Translations under genes and position numbers: made by a program | Notes under the pieces: generated by a model | Seen by the model: the letters and a program-made list of their open reading frames with translations, nothing else | What the model was told of the DNA's origin: nothing | Database searches by the model: none | DNA from: Pseudonocardia acidicola | GTDB lineage: Bacteria; Actinomycetota; Actinomycetes; Mycobacteriales; Pseudonocardiaceae | Assembly (NCBI RefSeq): GCF_012911935.1 | Contig: NZ_JAAXLA010000015.1 | Span: forward strand, 1-64,000 | Reading direction: 5' to 3' | DNA length: 64,000 nucleotides | Part shown: positions 1 through 13,657 of the stretch, piece after piece | How positions within the stretch are numbered: position 1 is the stretch's first letter | How the letters are laid out: each line of letters opens with the position of its first letter

Positions 1-2
1 GC

Positions 3-140
3 GCCTCCGGCGCCCGCATCACCCTGCACCTCGCCCTCGAACTGCGACGCCGCGGCGGCGGAACCGGCGCCGCCGGACTCTGCGGCGGCGGCGGCCAGGG
101 CGAAGCCCTCATCCTCCGGGTCCCGGCCGCAGAGAGGTGA
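3..140 (+). CDS. Thiolase (acetyl-CoA acetyltransferase family), C-terminal end only
   Basis: Only the last 45 residues lie in the window; the gene starts to the left. The reading frame starts with ASGAR, then LELRRRGGG, then a glycine-rich [10 protein letters not shown] stretch and a short tail ending in TGA. This is the pattern of the thiolase C-terminus, where the catalytic HPxGxSGAR and CxGGGxG motifs lie; here the usual CIGGGQG-like motif reads CGGGGQG. Thiolases condense or cleave acyl-CoA and acetyl-CoA. With an IclR regulator immediately downstream on the same strand, a role in aromatic (beta-ketoadipate) or fatty-acid catabolism is plausible but not shown. Confidence 0.75.
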   Translation, partial: ASGARITLHLALELRRRGGGTGAAGLCGGGGQGEALILRVPAAER

Positions 141-187
141 GACAGCGCGGTGAGGCAGGGCGGTGAGACAGGGCGGTGAGACAGGGC
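136..187. repeat. Four tandem copies of a 13-bp unit
   Basis: Four head-to-tail copies of a ggtgagacagggc-like unit (136-148, 149-161, 162-174, 175-187). Copies three and four are identical; copies one and two each differ at one base. The array begins on the thiolase stop codon and fills most of the gap before the IclR gene. It could be a slippage-prone array or part of the regulator's leader. Confidence 0.8.
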
Positions 188-257
188 GTCGGCAGCGATG
201 CGGCCATCGACGCCCGCAGGAGCTCGACAGGCGCCTGCGGGCGGAAGGAGGACGGAC

Positions 258-1103
258 ATGTCCGAAGAGGCGGCGGCCGCGGGCCGGACGGTGGTCAGCA
301 AGGCCGCGGCGATACTGATGACCTTCCTCGACGACGGCTGCGTCCACTCCCTGACGGAGATCGCCGCCGCGACCGGCCTCCCGCTCTCGACGGCCCACCG
401 GCTGGCCCGGGAGCTCGTCGCCTGGCGGATCCTCGATCGGACCGAGGACGGCGACTACCGGGTGGGGTTGCCGCTGCGGCTCATCGGCTCGGCCGGCGCC
501 TGCGGTTCCAGCATCGAGGAGCGGGCGCCGCTGATCCTGCAGGACATGTCGTACGCCACCGGTGCCGAGGTCCGGCTCGGGATCCTGCGCGACCGCGCTG
601 TGGCCTACATCGAGAAGCTGCCCGGCCGACGGCCCGTGTCGGCGTTCTCCACCGGCGCGGTCCTGCCCGCGCACGCGACGGCGATGGGAAAGGCGCTGCT
701 GGCCTTCTCGCCTCCGGAGTTCGTGGAGATCGTCGTCAGCGGCGGGCTGACCGCGTACACGCGGTACACCATCACCGCGCCGGACCGGTTCCGGCGCGCG
801 CTCGCGATGACGCGCCTGAGCCGGCTGGCGGTGTCGCGGTGGGAGCTGAGGATGGACCACAGCGCACTGGCGGTGCCGGTCTTCGGACCCGGCGGTCAGG
901 TGGCGGCTGCGCTCGAGGTCCGGGTCGAGGACCCGGCCGCCGAGCTGCCGACGATCCGACCGGCGTTGATGATCGCCGGCCGGAGCCTGACCCGTGAGCT
1001 CGCCGGCGGACGCGGCTTCCGGGCACGCGAGCCGGGCCCGGCGTACGCGTCCGCCCGGCCGCCGGGGACGTCCGCAGATTCCGTCCCGTCGACGGCGTCG
1101 TGA
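258..1103 (+). CDS. IclR-family transcriptional regulator
   Basis: A 281-residue regulator. The N-terminal winged helix-turn-helix (about residues 15-75) contains the typical LTEIAAATGLPLSTAHRL recognition helix. The rest is the IclR effector-binding domain, with the conserved HATAMGKALLAF segment near residue 140. ATG 258 was chosen because an AAGGAGG site precedes it; an in-frame ATG 60 bases earlier has no such site. IclR proteins control aromatic and acyl catabolic operons in response to small acids. The neighbouring thiolase makes a PcaR-like role possible. Convergent with the PTS operon. Confidence 0.85.
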   Translation: MSEEAAAAGRTVVSKAAAILMTFLDDGCVHSLTEIAAATGLPLSTAHRLARELVAWRILDRTEDGDYRVGLPLRLIGSAGACGSSIEERAPLILQDMSYATGAEVRLGILRDRAVAYIEKLPGRRPVSAFSTGAVLPAHATAMGKALLAFSPPEFVEIVVSGGLTAYTRYTITAPDRFRRALAMTRLSRLAVSRWELRMDHSALAVPVFGPGGQVAAALEVRVEDPAAELPTIRPALMIAGRSLTRELAGGRGFRAREPGPAYASARPPGTSADSVPSTAS

Positions 1104-1145
1104 GCGGAGTGGTGGACGAGCAGTAGCGCTCGGACCGTGTCGCCG

Positions 1146-1418
1146 TCAGACCTTGTCGAGATCGGTGGACAGCAACTCGGTGAGCTCGTCGAGCGCGGCC
1201 TCGGCCACCTCGCCCTCGGCGGAGAGGACGACTTCCTCGCCGCTGCGAACATCGAGCCCGAGGACGAACAGCACGCTCCGCGCGTCGACGGCCGCGTCGC
1301 CGCCGACCTTGGCGATGGTGACCTTCACCGGCTGCCTCGCCGCGGCCTGGACGAACAGCGTGGCCGGGCGGGCGTGCAGACCGACGGAGGAGGCTACGGA
1401 CACCGTGCGTTCAGGCAT
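1146..1418 (-). CDS. ptsH: Phosphocarrier protein HPr
   Basis: A 90-residue HPr, the small phosphocarrier passing phosphate from enzyme I to EIIA. The phosphorylation site His15 lies in GLHARPAT, and the regulatory-serine region is present as DARSVLFVLGL. Length matches the family (about 85-90). The start has a GAAAGGA ribosome site. It is the last gene of the minus-strand operon, 53 bases after the EIIBC stop. Together with enzyme I at the operon head it makes the locus independent of a distant pts operon. Confidence 0.95.
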   Translation of the reverse strand: MPERTVSVASSVGLHARPATLFVQAAARQPVKVTIAKVGGDAAVDARSVLFVLGLDVRSGEEVVLSAEGEVAEAALDELTELLSTDLDKV

Positions 1419-1471
1419 GCGCGTCCTTTCTTCGGGGGCGGGCCGGTCGCCCGCCACGAGGTGCGAGGAGG

Positions 1472-2965
1472 TCAGTTCCCCGCCGCTGCGGCCGCGGTGG
1501 CCGGCGTCTCCACGGCTGCCGGCCGGCGGTGGAAACTCTTGAGCACGATCACCGACACGGCGGTCACCACACTCCCGATGGCGATCGCCAGCAGGTACAG
1601 CAACGGCCGCCCGATGAGTGGCACGACGAAGATCCCGCCGTGCGGCGCGCGCAGGGTGTTCCCGAACCACATCACCAGCGCACCGGTCACCGCCGACCCG
1701 AACATCAGTGACGGGATCACCCGTAGCGGGTCGCCGGCCGCGAACGGGATCGCCCCCTCGGTGATGAACGACGCCCCGAGGACCCACGCGGCCTTGCCGT
1801 TCTCCTGCTCCACGTGGGTGAACAGGTTCTTGCGCAGCACGGTGGCCAGCGCCAGCCCGAGCGGCGGGGTCATGCCCGCCGCCATCACGGCGGCCATGAT
1901 CTCCAGGTTGGTGGTGGTCGCGATGGTCAACCCGGTGACCGCGAAGGCGTAGGCGGTCTTGTTGATCGGGCCACCCATGTCGAAGGCCATCATCAGGCCC
2001 AGCAGGATCCCCAGGAGGATCTTGTTGGCGCCGGAGAGCCCGTTCAGCCAGTTCGTCAGGCCGGTGGTCAGCGCGCCCAGCGGCGGGCCGAGCACCACGA
2101 ACATGAGCACGCCCACGATGAACGTCGAGATCAGCGGGATCACGACGACCGGCATGATCCCGGCGACGGCACGCGGGACCTTCCACCGCTTGATGAGCAT
2201 CACGACCGCACCGGCCAGCAGACCGGCGGCCAGACCGCCCAGGAACCCGGCCGGCGCGTCCGGTGACGGCACCTGGGTGGCGATGTACCCGCCCACGATG
2301 CCCGGCACCAGCGCAGGCCGGTCGGCCATCGCGAACGCGATGAACCCGGCCAGGATGGGCACCAGGAAGCCGAACGCCACCTTCCCGATCTGGAACATCA
2401 GCGCGGCCCAGGACTGCTGGCTGCCCCAGTCGAAGTGCTGGGTCACCGGCGGAGCATTGGTGATCTGGTATCCGCCGAGGGCGAAGCTCAGCGCGATCAG
2501 CAACCCGCCGGCGGCGACGAACGGGATCACATAGCTCACGCCGGTCATCAGCCATTGCCGCAGCCGCGAGCCCAGGCCGGCCTTCTCCGTCACCTTGGTC
2601 GCCGGCGCCGGGGCGGCGCCCGCACCTGCGCCGTCCGTGGCCACGGTGGCCGGCGGGCCCGTGCGGACGGCCTCCTTCGCCTCGTCGATCATCTCCTTGG
2701 CGGAGCTGATGGCGCGCTTGACGCCGCTTTCCACCAGCGGCTTGCCCGCGAAGCGCTCCCGGTCGCGCACCTCGACGTCCGCGGCGAAGATCACCGCGTC
2801 GGCGGCGGCGATGGTCTCGGGCGACAACGGTTCCGAGCCGGCCGAGCCCTGCGTCTCGACCGCCATCTCGTCACCGGAGTCGACAGCCGCCTGCTCCAGG
2901 GCCTCGGCTGCCATGTAGGTGTGCGCGATCCCGGTCGGGCAGGACGTGACAGCGACGAACTTCAT
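1472..2965 (-). CDS. fruA: PTS fructose transporter subunit EIIBC
   Basis: A 497-residue membrane permease. Residues 1-100 form the EIIB domain, whose phosphorylated Cys9 lies in SCPTGIAHTYMAAE. An Ala/Pro-rich linker (about 100-135) leads to the EIIC channel (about 140-475) with multiple hydrophobic helices and the family signatures FDMGGPINKTAYAF and FITEGAIPFAA. It imports fructose and delivers fructose 1-phosphate, the substrate of the 1-phosphofructokinase in the same operon. The start overlaps the EIIA stop as ATGA, so the two are translationally coupled. The EIIA domain is a separate polypeptide here rather than fused. Confidence 0.95.
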   Translation of the reverse strand: MKFVAVTSCPTGIAHTYMAAEALEQAAVDSGDEMAVETQGSAGSEPLSPETIAAADAVIFAADVEVRDRERFAGKPLVESGVKRAISSAKEMIDEAKEAVRTGPPATVATDGAGAGAAPAPATKVTEKAGLGSRLRQWLMTGVSYVIPFVAAGGLLIALSFALGGYQITNAPPVTQHFDWGSQQSWAALMFQIGKVAFGFLVPILAGFIAFAMADRPALVPGIVGGYIATQVPSPDAPAGFLGGLAAGLLAGAVVMLIKRWKVPRAVAGIMPVVVIPLISTFIVGVLMFVVLGPPLGALTTGLTNWLNGLSGANKILLGILLGLMMAFDMGGPINKTAYAFAVTGLTIATTTNLEIMAAVMAAGMTPPLGLALATVLRKNLFTHVEQENGKAAWVLGASFITEGAIPFAAGDPLRVIPSLMFGSAVTGALVMWFGNTLRAPHGGIFVVPLIGRPLLYLLAIAIGSVVTAVSVIVLKSFHRRPAAVETPATAAAAAGN

Positions 2966-3414
2966 GACGGCGCCACCTCTTTCTGGATGAATGCGGCGGC
3001 CTCCCCCGGGTCGCCGATCGACCGCAGCGTCTCCTTGAAGTCCTGCCGGACCAGCTTGCGCGCCAGCGAGGCGAGGATCTTCATGTGTGAGGCGTCACCA
3101 CCCTCGGGCGCGGCGATCAGGAAGATCAGGTCGGCCGGGCCGTCCGGGGCGCCGAAGTCGATACCCCCGGGCGCGCGCCCGAACGCCAGGCTCGCCTCGG
3201 TCACATGGACCGACCGGCAGTGCGGTATCCCGATGCCACCCTCGATCCCGGTCGGCATCTGCGACTCGCGGGTGGCGATGTCGTCCAGGAATCCGTCCAG
3301 ATCGGTGACCCGCTGCCCCGCGACCAGCCGTTGGGCCAGCGAACGGGCCGCGGCCTGCCGGTCCTCGGCGGCCAGCTTCAGGTCGACGAAGTCAGCGGTG
3401 ATGACGTCACTCAT
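2962..3414 (-). CDS. PTS fructose EIIA component
   Basis: A 150-residue stand-alone EIIA of the fructose/mannitol family. The phosphoryl-accepting His65 is in GIGIPHCRS, preceded by the usual ATRESQMPTGIEGG. It takes phosphate from HPr and passes it to Cys9 of the adjacent EIIB domain. It overlaps by four bases with both the upstream 1-phosphofructokinase and the downstream EIIBC gene, indicating tight co-translation and near-stoichiometric expression. In many bacteria this domain is fused to EIIBC or HPr. Confidence 0.93.
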   Translation of the reverse strand: MSDVITADFVDLKLAAEDRQAAARSLAQRLVAGQRVTDLDGFLDDIATRESQMPTGIEGGIGIPHCRSVHVTEASLAFGRAPGGIDFGAPDGPADLIFLIAAPEGGDASHMKILASLARKLVRQDFKETLRSIGDPGEAAAFIQKEVAPS

Positions 3415-4367
3415 GTCGGGGTGCCTCCCAGTGCTCGGTCCAGGTCCAGCTCGTCGGTGACCACGACGACGTCGAGGTCGAGATCCGAAGGCCGCGGCAT
3501 GGCGCTGCCGGGCAGCCCCACCGCCGCCGTGCCGTACGCGAGCGCCGCCACCAGGGCGGACCGGCCGCGCCCGCCGCCGGCGAGGAAACCGGCGAGCATC
3601 GCGTCCCCCGCCCCGACGGTGCTGCGCACCCGCACCGGGGGCGCCCAGCCGTGCAGCACCTCGCCCGGGCCGGCGAGCAGGGCGCCGTCCGCTCCCAGGC
3701 TCACCAGCACGGTGTCCACGCCGCGTTTGCGCACGTCGGCTGCGGCATCGACGACGTCCCCGAGACGGCGCAACGGCCGCCCGACGAGCTCGGCGAGCTC
3801 CTCGGTGTTCGGCTTGATCAGGTCCGGGCCCGCGTCGACCGCCCGGGCGAGCGGCAGGCCACTCCCGTCGATGCAGACCCGGGCCCTGTGGTCGCCGGTG
3901 TCCCGCAGTACCGAGACGAGCTCGGCGTAGAAGCCGGCGTCGACACCGCGGGGCAGGCTGCCTGCGCCGACGACCCATGCCGCGTTCCCGGCGGCGCCGA
4001 CGACCGCGCGCTCGATGGCGCGGACCTCGTCGGTGCTGAGCTCGGGACCCGACTCGTTCAGCTTGGTCGTCGTCCCGTCCGGCTCGACGACCGTGATGTT
4101 GCTGCGCAGCGACCCGGCGATCGGGACCTGGACCACCTGCACCCCGATCGGGGCGAGCAGCGCGCTGAGCTGGGCGCCTTCCGGACCTCCGGAGGGGAGC
4201 ACCGCGACGGTGGCGATGCCACCGGCGGCCAGTGCCCGGGAGACGTTCACGCCCTTCCCGCCCGGATCCACCCGGCCACCCAGGGCCCGGTTCACCTCTC
4301 CGCGGCGCAACCGCTCGATCTCCACGGTCCGGTCGAGACCGGGATTCGGGGTGAGCGTCACAATCAT
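3411..4367 (-). CDS. fruK: 1-phosphofructokinase
   Basis: A 318-residue PfkB/ribokinase-fold sugar kinase that phosphorylates fructose 1-phosphate to fructose 1,6-bisphosphate. The N-terminal TLTPNPGLDRTVEI and GGKGVNVSRAL motifs bind the sugar phosphate. The C-terminal STVGAGDAMLAG carries the catalytic aspartate and anion hole. The ATG at 4367 has a GAGGTGG ribosome site; an ATG 18 bases upstream is less well placed. It lies between ptsI (64-base gap) and EIIA (four-base overlap). The product feeds the lower-glycolysis genes nearby. Confidence 0.93.
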   Translation of the reverse strand: MIVTLTPNPGLDRTVEIERLRRGEVNRALGGRVDPGGKGVNVSRALAAGGIATVAVLPSGGPEGAQLSALLAPIGVQVVQVPIAGSLRSNITVVEPDGTTTKLNESGPELSTDEVRAIERAVVGAAGNAAWVVGAGSLPRGVDAGFYAELVSVLRDTGDHRARVCIDGSGLPLARAVDAGPDLIKPNTEELAELVGRPLRRLGDVVDAAADVRKRGVDTVLVSLGADGALLAGPGEVLHGWAPPVRVRSTVGAGDAMLAGFLAGGGRGRSALVAALAYGTAAVGLPGSAMPRPSDLDLDVVVVTDELDLDRALGGTPT

Positions 4368-4431
4368 CAGCCACCTCGCTGACACGCGTCGCGCCGAGAT
4401 CGGAGAAGTACGGATGTGATGCGGGGCGGCG

Positions 4432-6111
4432 CTACAGCCCCAGATCTGCGAGTTGCGGCAGCTCCGCGCGGACCCGGGCCTTGGCCGCCTGGGCGTCGGC
4501 CGCGTCCAGGGCCAGCTCGCCCAGCCGGGTGCAGTCGTCGAACGTCACGGTCTTGAGCAGTTCCCCGACCTCGCTGATGACTCTGGCGGACATCGACAGG
4601 CTCACCACGCCGAGGCCGACGAGCACGACGGCGAGCACCGGGTCGGATGCGGCCTCGCCGCAGACGCCGACCGGCTTGCCGGCGTCGGCCCCCGCCTGCC
4701 CGGTGAGCTGGACGAGGCGCAGCAGCGCCGGCTGCCAGGGATCGTTGAGCTCGGCCAGCGGACCCGCCATGCGGTCGGCCGCGAGAGTGTACTGCGCGAG
4801 GTCGTTGGTGCCGATGCTCGCGAAGTCGGCGACCTCGAGGATCTGCCGGGCGCACAGGGCGGCGGCCGGGACCTCGACCATGACCCCGGCGGTGTGCAGC
4901 CCGTGCGACCTGACCCGGTCGGCGAACCACTGCGCCTCGGAGGCCAGCGCGACCATCGGCGCCATCACCCAGACCTCCGCGGACGTCCGCTGCGCGGCGG
5001 CTGCGGCGGCGGCCAGCTGACGGTCGAGGACGTCGGGCCGGTCGAAGGCCACCCGCAGACCGCGCACGCCCAGCGCGGGGTTCGGCTCCTCGCCCTGGTC
5101 GAGGAACGCCAGCGGCTTGTCCGCGCCTGCGTCCAGGGTGCGCAGCACGACCTTGCTGCGCGGGAACGCGCCGAAGACCTCCGCGTAGGCCTCCTCCTGC
5201 TCCTTCACGGTCGGCTCGGTCGGCGCGTCCAGGAAGAGGAACTCGGTCCGGAACAGCCCGACGCCCTCCGCTCCGGCATCGGCCGCCGCGCGGGCCCCGG
5301 CCGGGTCACCCACGTTGGCCAGCAGCAGCACCCGCCGGCCGTCCGCGGTCACGCCCTCGCCGCGCCACACGTGCTGGGCTCCCCGCCGGGCCGCCATCCG
5401 CTTCCCCGCGTCCCGCGTCGCCGCGTCGCTCGGGGCCGGGTCGACCGTGCCCGCGCCGCCGTCGAGGACGATCGTCGTGCCCTCGGCCAGGCTCAACGCG
5501 CCCGGACAGGCCACCACCGCCGGCACCCCGAGGGTCCGGGCGAGGATCGCGGTGTGGCTGGTCGGGCCGCCCCCCGTGGTGACGAAACCGAGGACCTTGT
5601 CGGGGTCCACGGTCGCCGTGTCGGCCGGGGCCAGGTCGTGGGCGGCGAGGATGAACGGGTGGCCCGGATCGGGGATGCCGGGCATCGGGATGCCGAGCAC
5701 CGCCGCGACGATCCGGTCCCGGACGTCCTCGACGTCGGCGACCCGGGCCCCGATGTAGCCACCGGCGGCGGCGAGCATGTCGCGGAACGTGTTCGCCGCC
5801 TCGTAGACCGCCCGCGCAGCGGTGAGCCCACGGTCGCTGACCCCCGCCTCGGCGAGGTCGAGCAGACCGGGGTCCTCGGCCATGTAGGACGTGGCCTCGA
5901 GCACCGCCTTCGTCTCGGCATCGGCCTTCTCCGCGCGCTCCCGCAGCTCGGCGCCGACGGCCTCCATCGCGGGCCGGATCCTGGCCCGCTCGGCGTCCCG
6001 GTCGGCGACCTCCGGCGGGCCGGCCGGGGGTTCGGGCACGGGCTCCGCCATCCGCACGAGCGGACCCACCGCGATCCCGGGACACACTCCGATGCCGGTC
6101 AGCAGTGACAC
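4432..6111 (-). CDS. ptsI: PTS enzyme I (phosphoenolpyruvate-protein phosphotransferase)
   Basis: A 559-residue enzyme I, first gene of the PTS operon. It autophosphorylates with PEP on His186 (GGGPTSHTAILAR) and donates to HPr. The N-terminal HPr-binding and phosphohistidine domains span about 1-230. The C-terminal PEP-binding barrel contains TLDAGADKPLAF, GLFRTEFLFL and GVCGEAASDP. The GTG start at 6111 gives the family's usual length and has GAGG five bases upstream; longer readings add only low-complexity Arg-rich sequence. A small GC hairpin lies just upstream. Enzyme I is usually encoded elsewhere with ptsH, so its presence here gives a self-sufficient fructose phosphorelay. Confidence 0.94.
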   Translation of the reverse strand: MSLLTGIGVCPGIAVGPLVRMAEPVPEPPAGPPEVADRDAERARIRPAMEAVGAELRERAEKADAETKAVLEATSYMAEDPGLLDLAEAGVSDRGLTAARAVYEAANTFRDMLAAAGGYIGARVADVEDVRDRIVAAVLGIPMPGIPDPGHPFILAAHDLAPADTATVDPDKVLGFVTTGGGPTSHTAILARTLGVPAVVACPGALSLAEGTTIVLDGGAGTVDPAPSDAATRDAGKRMAARRGAQHVWRGEGVTADGRRVLLLANVGDPAGARAAADAGAEGVGLFRTEFLFLDAPTEPTVKEQEEAYAEVFGAFPRSKVVLRTLDAGADKPLAFLDQGEEPNPALGVRGLRVAFDRPDVLDRQLAAAAAAAQRTSAEVWVMAPMVALASEAQWFADRVRSHGLHTAGVMVEVPAAALCARQILEVADFASIGTNDLAQYTLAADRMAGPLAELNDPWQPALLRLVQLTGQAGADAGKPVGVCGEAASDPVLAVVLVGLGVVSLSMSARVISEVGELLKTVTFDDCTRLGELALDAADAQAAKARVRAELPQLADLGL

Positions 6112-6128
6112 GGTGACCTCGGCTCCCC

Positions 6129-6148
6129 GGGCGGGCCTGCGCCCGCCC
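6129..6148. terminator. Short GC hairpin between the mutase remnant and ptsI
   Basis: A perfect 8-bp inverted repeat with a four-base loop (6129-6136 pairs with 6141-6148). It lies 18-37 bases before the ptsI start. It may end transcription from the upstream mutase remnant or act in the ptsI leader; there is no T-run. Confidence 0.4.
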
Positions 6149-6182
6149 TCCTCGACATGGCTTGAGTACGTGGCTGGAACGG

Positions 6183-6431
6183 CTATCGGCCCTGCGCGGC
6201 GACGGCGGCGATCGCCTCGGCGGCGGCATCGGGGTCGAGGTACTCCCCACCCGGTGTGATCGGGCGCAGCTCCTCGTCGAGGTCGTACCGCAGGGGGATG
6301 CCGGTCGGGATGTTCAGTCCCACGATGTCGGCGTCGGCGGACAGCCGCACGTCCACCCATCCGGTGAACAGGTCCTCGGCGTTCCAGGTGCTCTGGCCGT
6401 GCCGCAGCAACACAACCGTTCCCATGCGCAT
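6183..6431 (-). pseudogene. Internally deleted 2,3-bisphosphoglycerate-dependent phosphoglycerate mutase
   Basis: An open frame of 82 residues that joins the two ends of a GpmA-type mutase. Residues 1-32 match the N-terminus, including the phosphohistidine motif [10 protein letters not shown] and the following FTGW-DVRLS. Residues from about 34 match the C-terminus ([15 protein letters not shown], then GGEYLDPD and a basic end). About 150 internal residues are missing, including the second catalytic histidine region (HGNSLRAL in intact enzymes). The junction is in frame with no stop, so a short protein could still be made, but it cannot be a functional mutase. It points away from the enolase gene. 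Confidence 0.8.
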
Positions 6432-6433
6432 GA

Positions 6434-7885
<1,452 letters not shown>

Positions 7886-7891
7886 CCTGCC

Positions 7892-7921
7892 GCCGGCCGG
7901 GACCCGCTCGTCCCGGCCGGC
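7892..7921. terminator. Bidirectional terminator-like hairpin
   Basis: A perfect 12-bp stem (7892-7903 with 7910-7921) and a six-base loop, lying exactly between the convergent stops of enolase and the universal stress protein. It has no T-tract, as is usual in actinobacteria. Confidence 0.7.
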
Positions 7922-7937
7922 GCGGCGCCGGCGGCCG

Positions 7938-8778
7938 TCACCGGCGGGCGACGAGCACCGGGCAGTGCGCGTGGTGCAGGGCCGCGTGGCTCACCGAGCC
8001 GAGCACCAGGCCGCCGAAACCACCCCGGCCGTGGCTGCCGACGGCGAGCAGCACGGCGCCGGCGGACTCGTCGATCAACGCGCCCGCGGGGTCCTCCCGG
8101 ACGGTCTTCTCCACGACCTCGACGGACGGATACAGGGCGCGCCACTCCGCGAGGCTCGCCGACAGCGCCTCCTGCTCGTGGCGCTGCGCCTCCCGCCACT
8201 CCACCGGCGGCGACGCCGTGATGCCGATCTCGGGCGCCAGCCAGGAACGCACCGCGGTCAGACCGACGCCGCGGCTCTGCGCCTCCTCGAACGCGAGGCC
8301 GGCGGCCCGCTGCGAGTGCGGGGATCCGTCGACACCGACGACGACCCGGCCGGCGGAGGGCCCGTCGACGACGTCCTCGGCGCCCTTGCGCAGTACCACG
8401 ACCGGGCACGCGGCGTGCATGGCCACCTGCAGTGACGTCGAGCCCAGCAGCAGCCCGCCGAAACCGCCGTGGCCACGGGCCCCGAGCACGATCATCTCGG
8501 CGTCGGGACCCTCCTTGACGAGCACGGCGGAGGCGGACCCGACCTCGAGGACCGGCTGGACGTCCAGCCCGCTCCCGGCCGTCTGCGCCACCGCGGTGTC
8601 CACCACCTCCTGGGCGGCCGCGCGCTCCTGCTCGGCCGCGTGCGGGTGGCCGGAGTGCTCCAGCCCGTGCACGAGCCGCAACGGCCTGCCCCGGCGCCGC
8701 GCCTCGTCCACGGCCCATTCCAGCGCGTGCGTGCTCGGCTCGGAACCGTCGACCCCGACGACGATGGGTCGTTCGACG

Positions 8779-8792
<14 letters not shown>
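7938..8792 (-). CDS. Tandem-domain universal stress protein
   Basis: A 284-residue protein made of two UspA domains (about 1-145 and 150-284). Each starts with VVGVDGS and carries the ATP-binding G-2x-G-9x-G motif: GARGHGGFGGLLLGS and GSHGRGGFGGLVLGS. Proteins of this architecture in mycobacteria (Rv2623 type) bind ATP and slow growth in hypoxia. The ATG at 8792 has a GAGGGAG site and overlaps the end of tpiA by 14 bases, so it is the last gene of the gap-pgk-tpiA operon. Coupling a stress regulator to lower glycolysis suggests use in energy limitation. Confidence 0.9.
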
Positions 8793-9578
<786 letters not shown>

Positions 9579-9582
<4 letters not shown>

Positions 9583-10775
9583 GGGTTCTCCAGTACGACC
9601 AGTCCGGGCAGCGCCTTGCCCTCCAGGTACTCCAGGGACGCGCCGCCGCCGGTGGAGATGTGGGTGTAACCGGCCTCGTCCCGGCCCAGGGCGCGGATCG
9701 CGGCCGCCGAGTCGCCGCCGCCCACCACGGTGGTGGCGCCGCGGCGGGTCGCGGCCTCGATCGCCTGCGCGACACCCCGGGTGCCCGTGGCGAACGGGGC
9801 GAGCTCGAACACACCCATCGGCCCGTTCCAGAAGACCGTGCGGGCGTCGCCGAGCGCCTCGGCGAAGCGGGCCACGCCGGCCGGGCCGATGTCGAGGCCC
9901 ACCCGGCCGTCCGGGATGGCGTCGGCGGGGACCACGTCGTGCGCGGCGTCGGCGGCGACCGCGTCGGCCACCACGACGTCGGGCGGGAGCACGATCTTGC
10001 CGCTGTCGAGGAACCCCCGGCACGCCTCGATCTGGTCGGCCTCCAGCAGCGAGTCGCCGACGCCGTGGCCCTGCGCGGCGAGGAAGGTGAAGCACATCCC
10101 GCCGCCGACCAGCACCGCGTCGACCTTCGGCTGCAGCGCGGTCATCACCCCCAGCTTGTCGGACACCTTGGAGCCGCCGAGCACCACGACGTAGGGCCGC
10201 TGCGCGTCGCCGGCCAGGGTGCGCAGCACCGCGACCTCGGTGAGCACCAGGTCGCCGGCATAGGCGGGCAGCTCGCGCGCCACGTCGTACACCGAGGCCT
10301 GCTTGCGGTGCACCACACCGAACCCGTCGGAGACGAACGCGCCGTCCGCGCCGGCCAGATCGGCGAGCTCGTGAGCCAGTGCCGCCCGTTCGGCGTCGTC
10401 CTTCGAGGTCTCCCGCGGGTCGAAGCGGATGTTCTCCAGCAGCACCAGGCCGCCGTCGGCCAGCGCGTCGACCGTGGCGGCGGCCTTGCCGCCCGGCTCG
10501 GCGAGGGGCACCGCGGCGCCGAACAGCTCACCGAGCCGCACCGCGACCGGGGCGAGGGACAAGCGCGGGTCCGACCCGCCCTCCGGCCGGCCGAGGTGCG
10601 CGGTGACCACGACCCGGGCCCCCGCATCGGTCAGCCGGCGCAGTGTCGGGACGCCGGCCCGGATCCGGCGGTCATCGGTGATGCGGCCGTCCTCGAGCGG
10701 CACGTTGAGGTCGGCGCGCACGAGCACCCTGCGGCCGGCGACCTCCTCGGCCAGCAGGTCGTCGAGTGTTCTCAT
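9579..10775 (-). CDS. pgk: Phosphoglycerate kinase
   Basis: A 398-residue kinase transferring phosphate from 1,3-bisphosphoglycerate to ADP. The N-terminal substrate site is [15 protein letters not shown] with the basic HLGRPEGG segment. The hinge and nucleotide site include [13 protein letters not shown] and the late [13 protein letters not shown]. The ATG at 10775 matches the family start; the longer reading adds unrelated residues. It lies 11 bases after gap and overlaps tpiA by four bases. Confidence 0.95.
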
Positions 10776-10786
10776 CCGGGCCGGCC

Positions 10787-11879
<1,093 letters not shown>

Positions 11880-12150
11880 CCCCGATGAACGGGGAATGGT
11901 CCGGACCCCGCGCCGCGCCGCCGCTCGGTCGTCACGGCCGGTGATCGGGCCGGAGCCTGCGTCCGCGCTCACCGGCACGCTCGAATCGGCCCGCCAGTCC
12001 ACCAGAAGCACGCCGACCACGGGAACATCGACTTCCGCTGGCCGGGCGCCCGGATTTCTCCCGGCGCGCCCTGGAGGAGCTGCCGGACGAGCTGCGGTTC
12101 GGCGTGCACTCACCGGCACCGCTGCAGGCCGAGGCGCGCACCTGAGCGCG
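11880..12150. other. Non-coding gap between gap and the PLP decarboxylase
   Basis: About 270 bases without a convincing intact gene. A 6-bp inverted repeat (11879-11884 with 11890-11895) lies near the left end. Between about 12055 and 12143 a plus-strand frame ends in FSRRALEELPDELRFGVHSPAPLQ and a few more codons, with codon bias like a real gene end. No start or upstream domain is visible, so it may be another decayed fragment. Confidence 0.4.
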
Positions 12151-12156
12151 TAGCGT
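12151..12156 (+). promoter_or_regulatory. -10 box of a leaderless transcript
   Basis: TAGCGT fits the actinobacterial TANNNT -10 consensus and lies eight bases before the GTG of the decarboxylase. No ribosome site is present, so translation probably starts at the 5' end of the mRNA. Confidence 0.5.
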
Positions 12157-12164
12157 GCACCGAC

Positions 12165-13568
<1,404 letters not shown>

Positions 13569-13657
13569 GCTCACGGTCGTCCGGGCGGTGAACCCGCTCC
13601 GAGTTGATCCGGACGCCGTTCCGGCGCACGGTGATCTCCTGACGACGAGGAGGTCGG

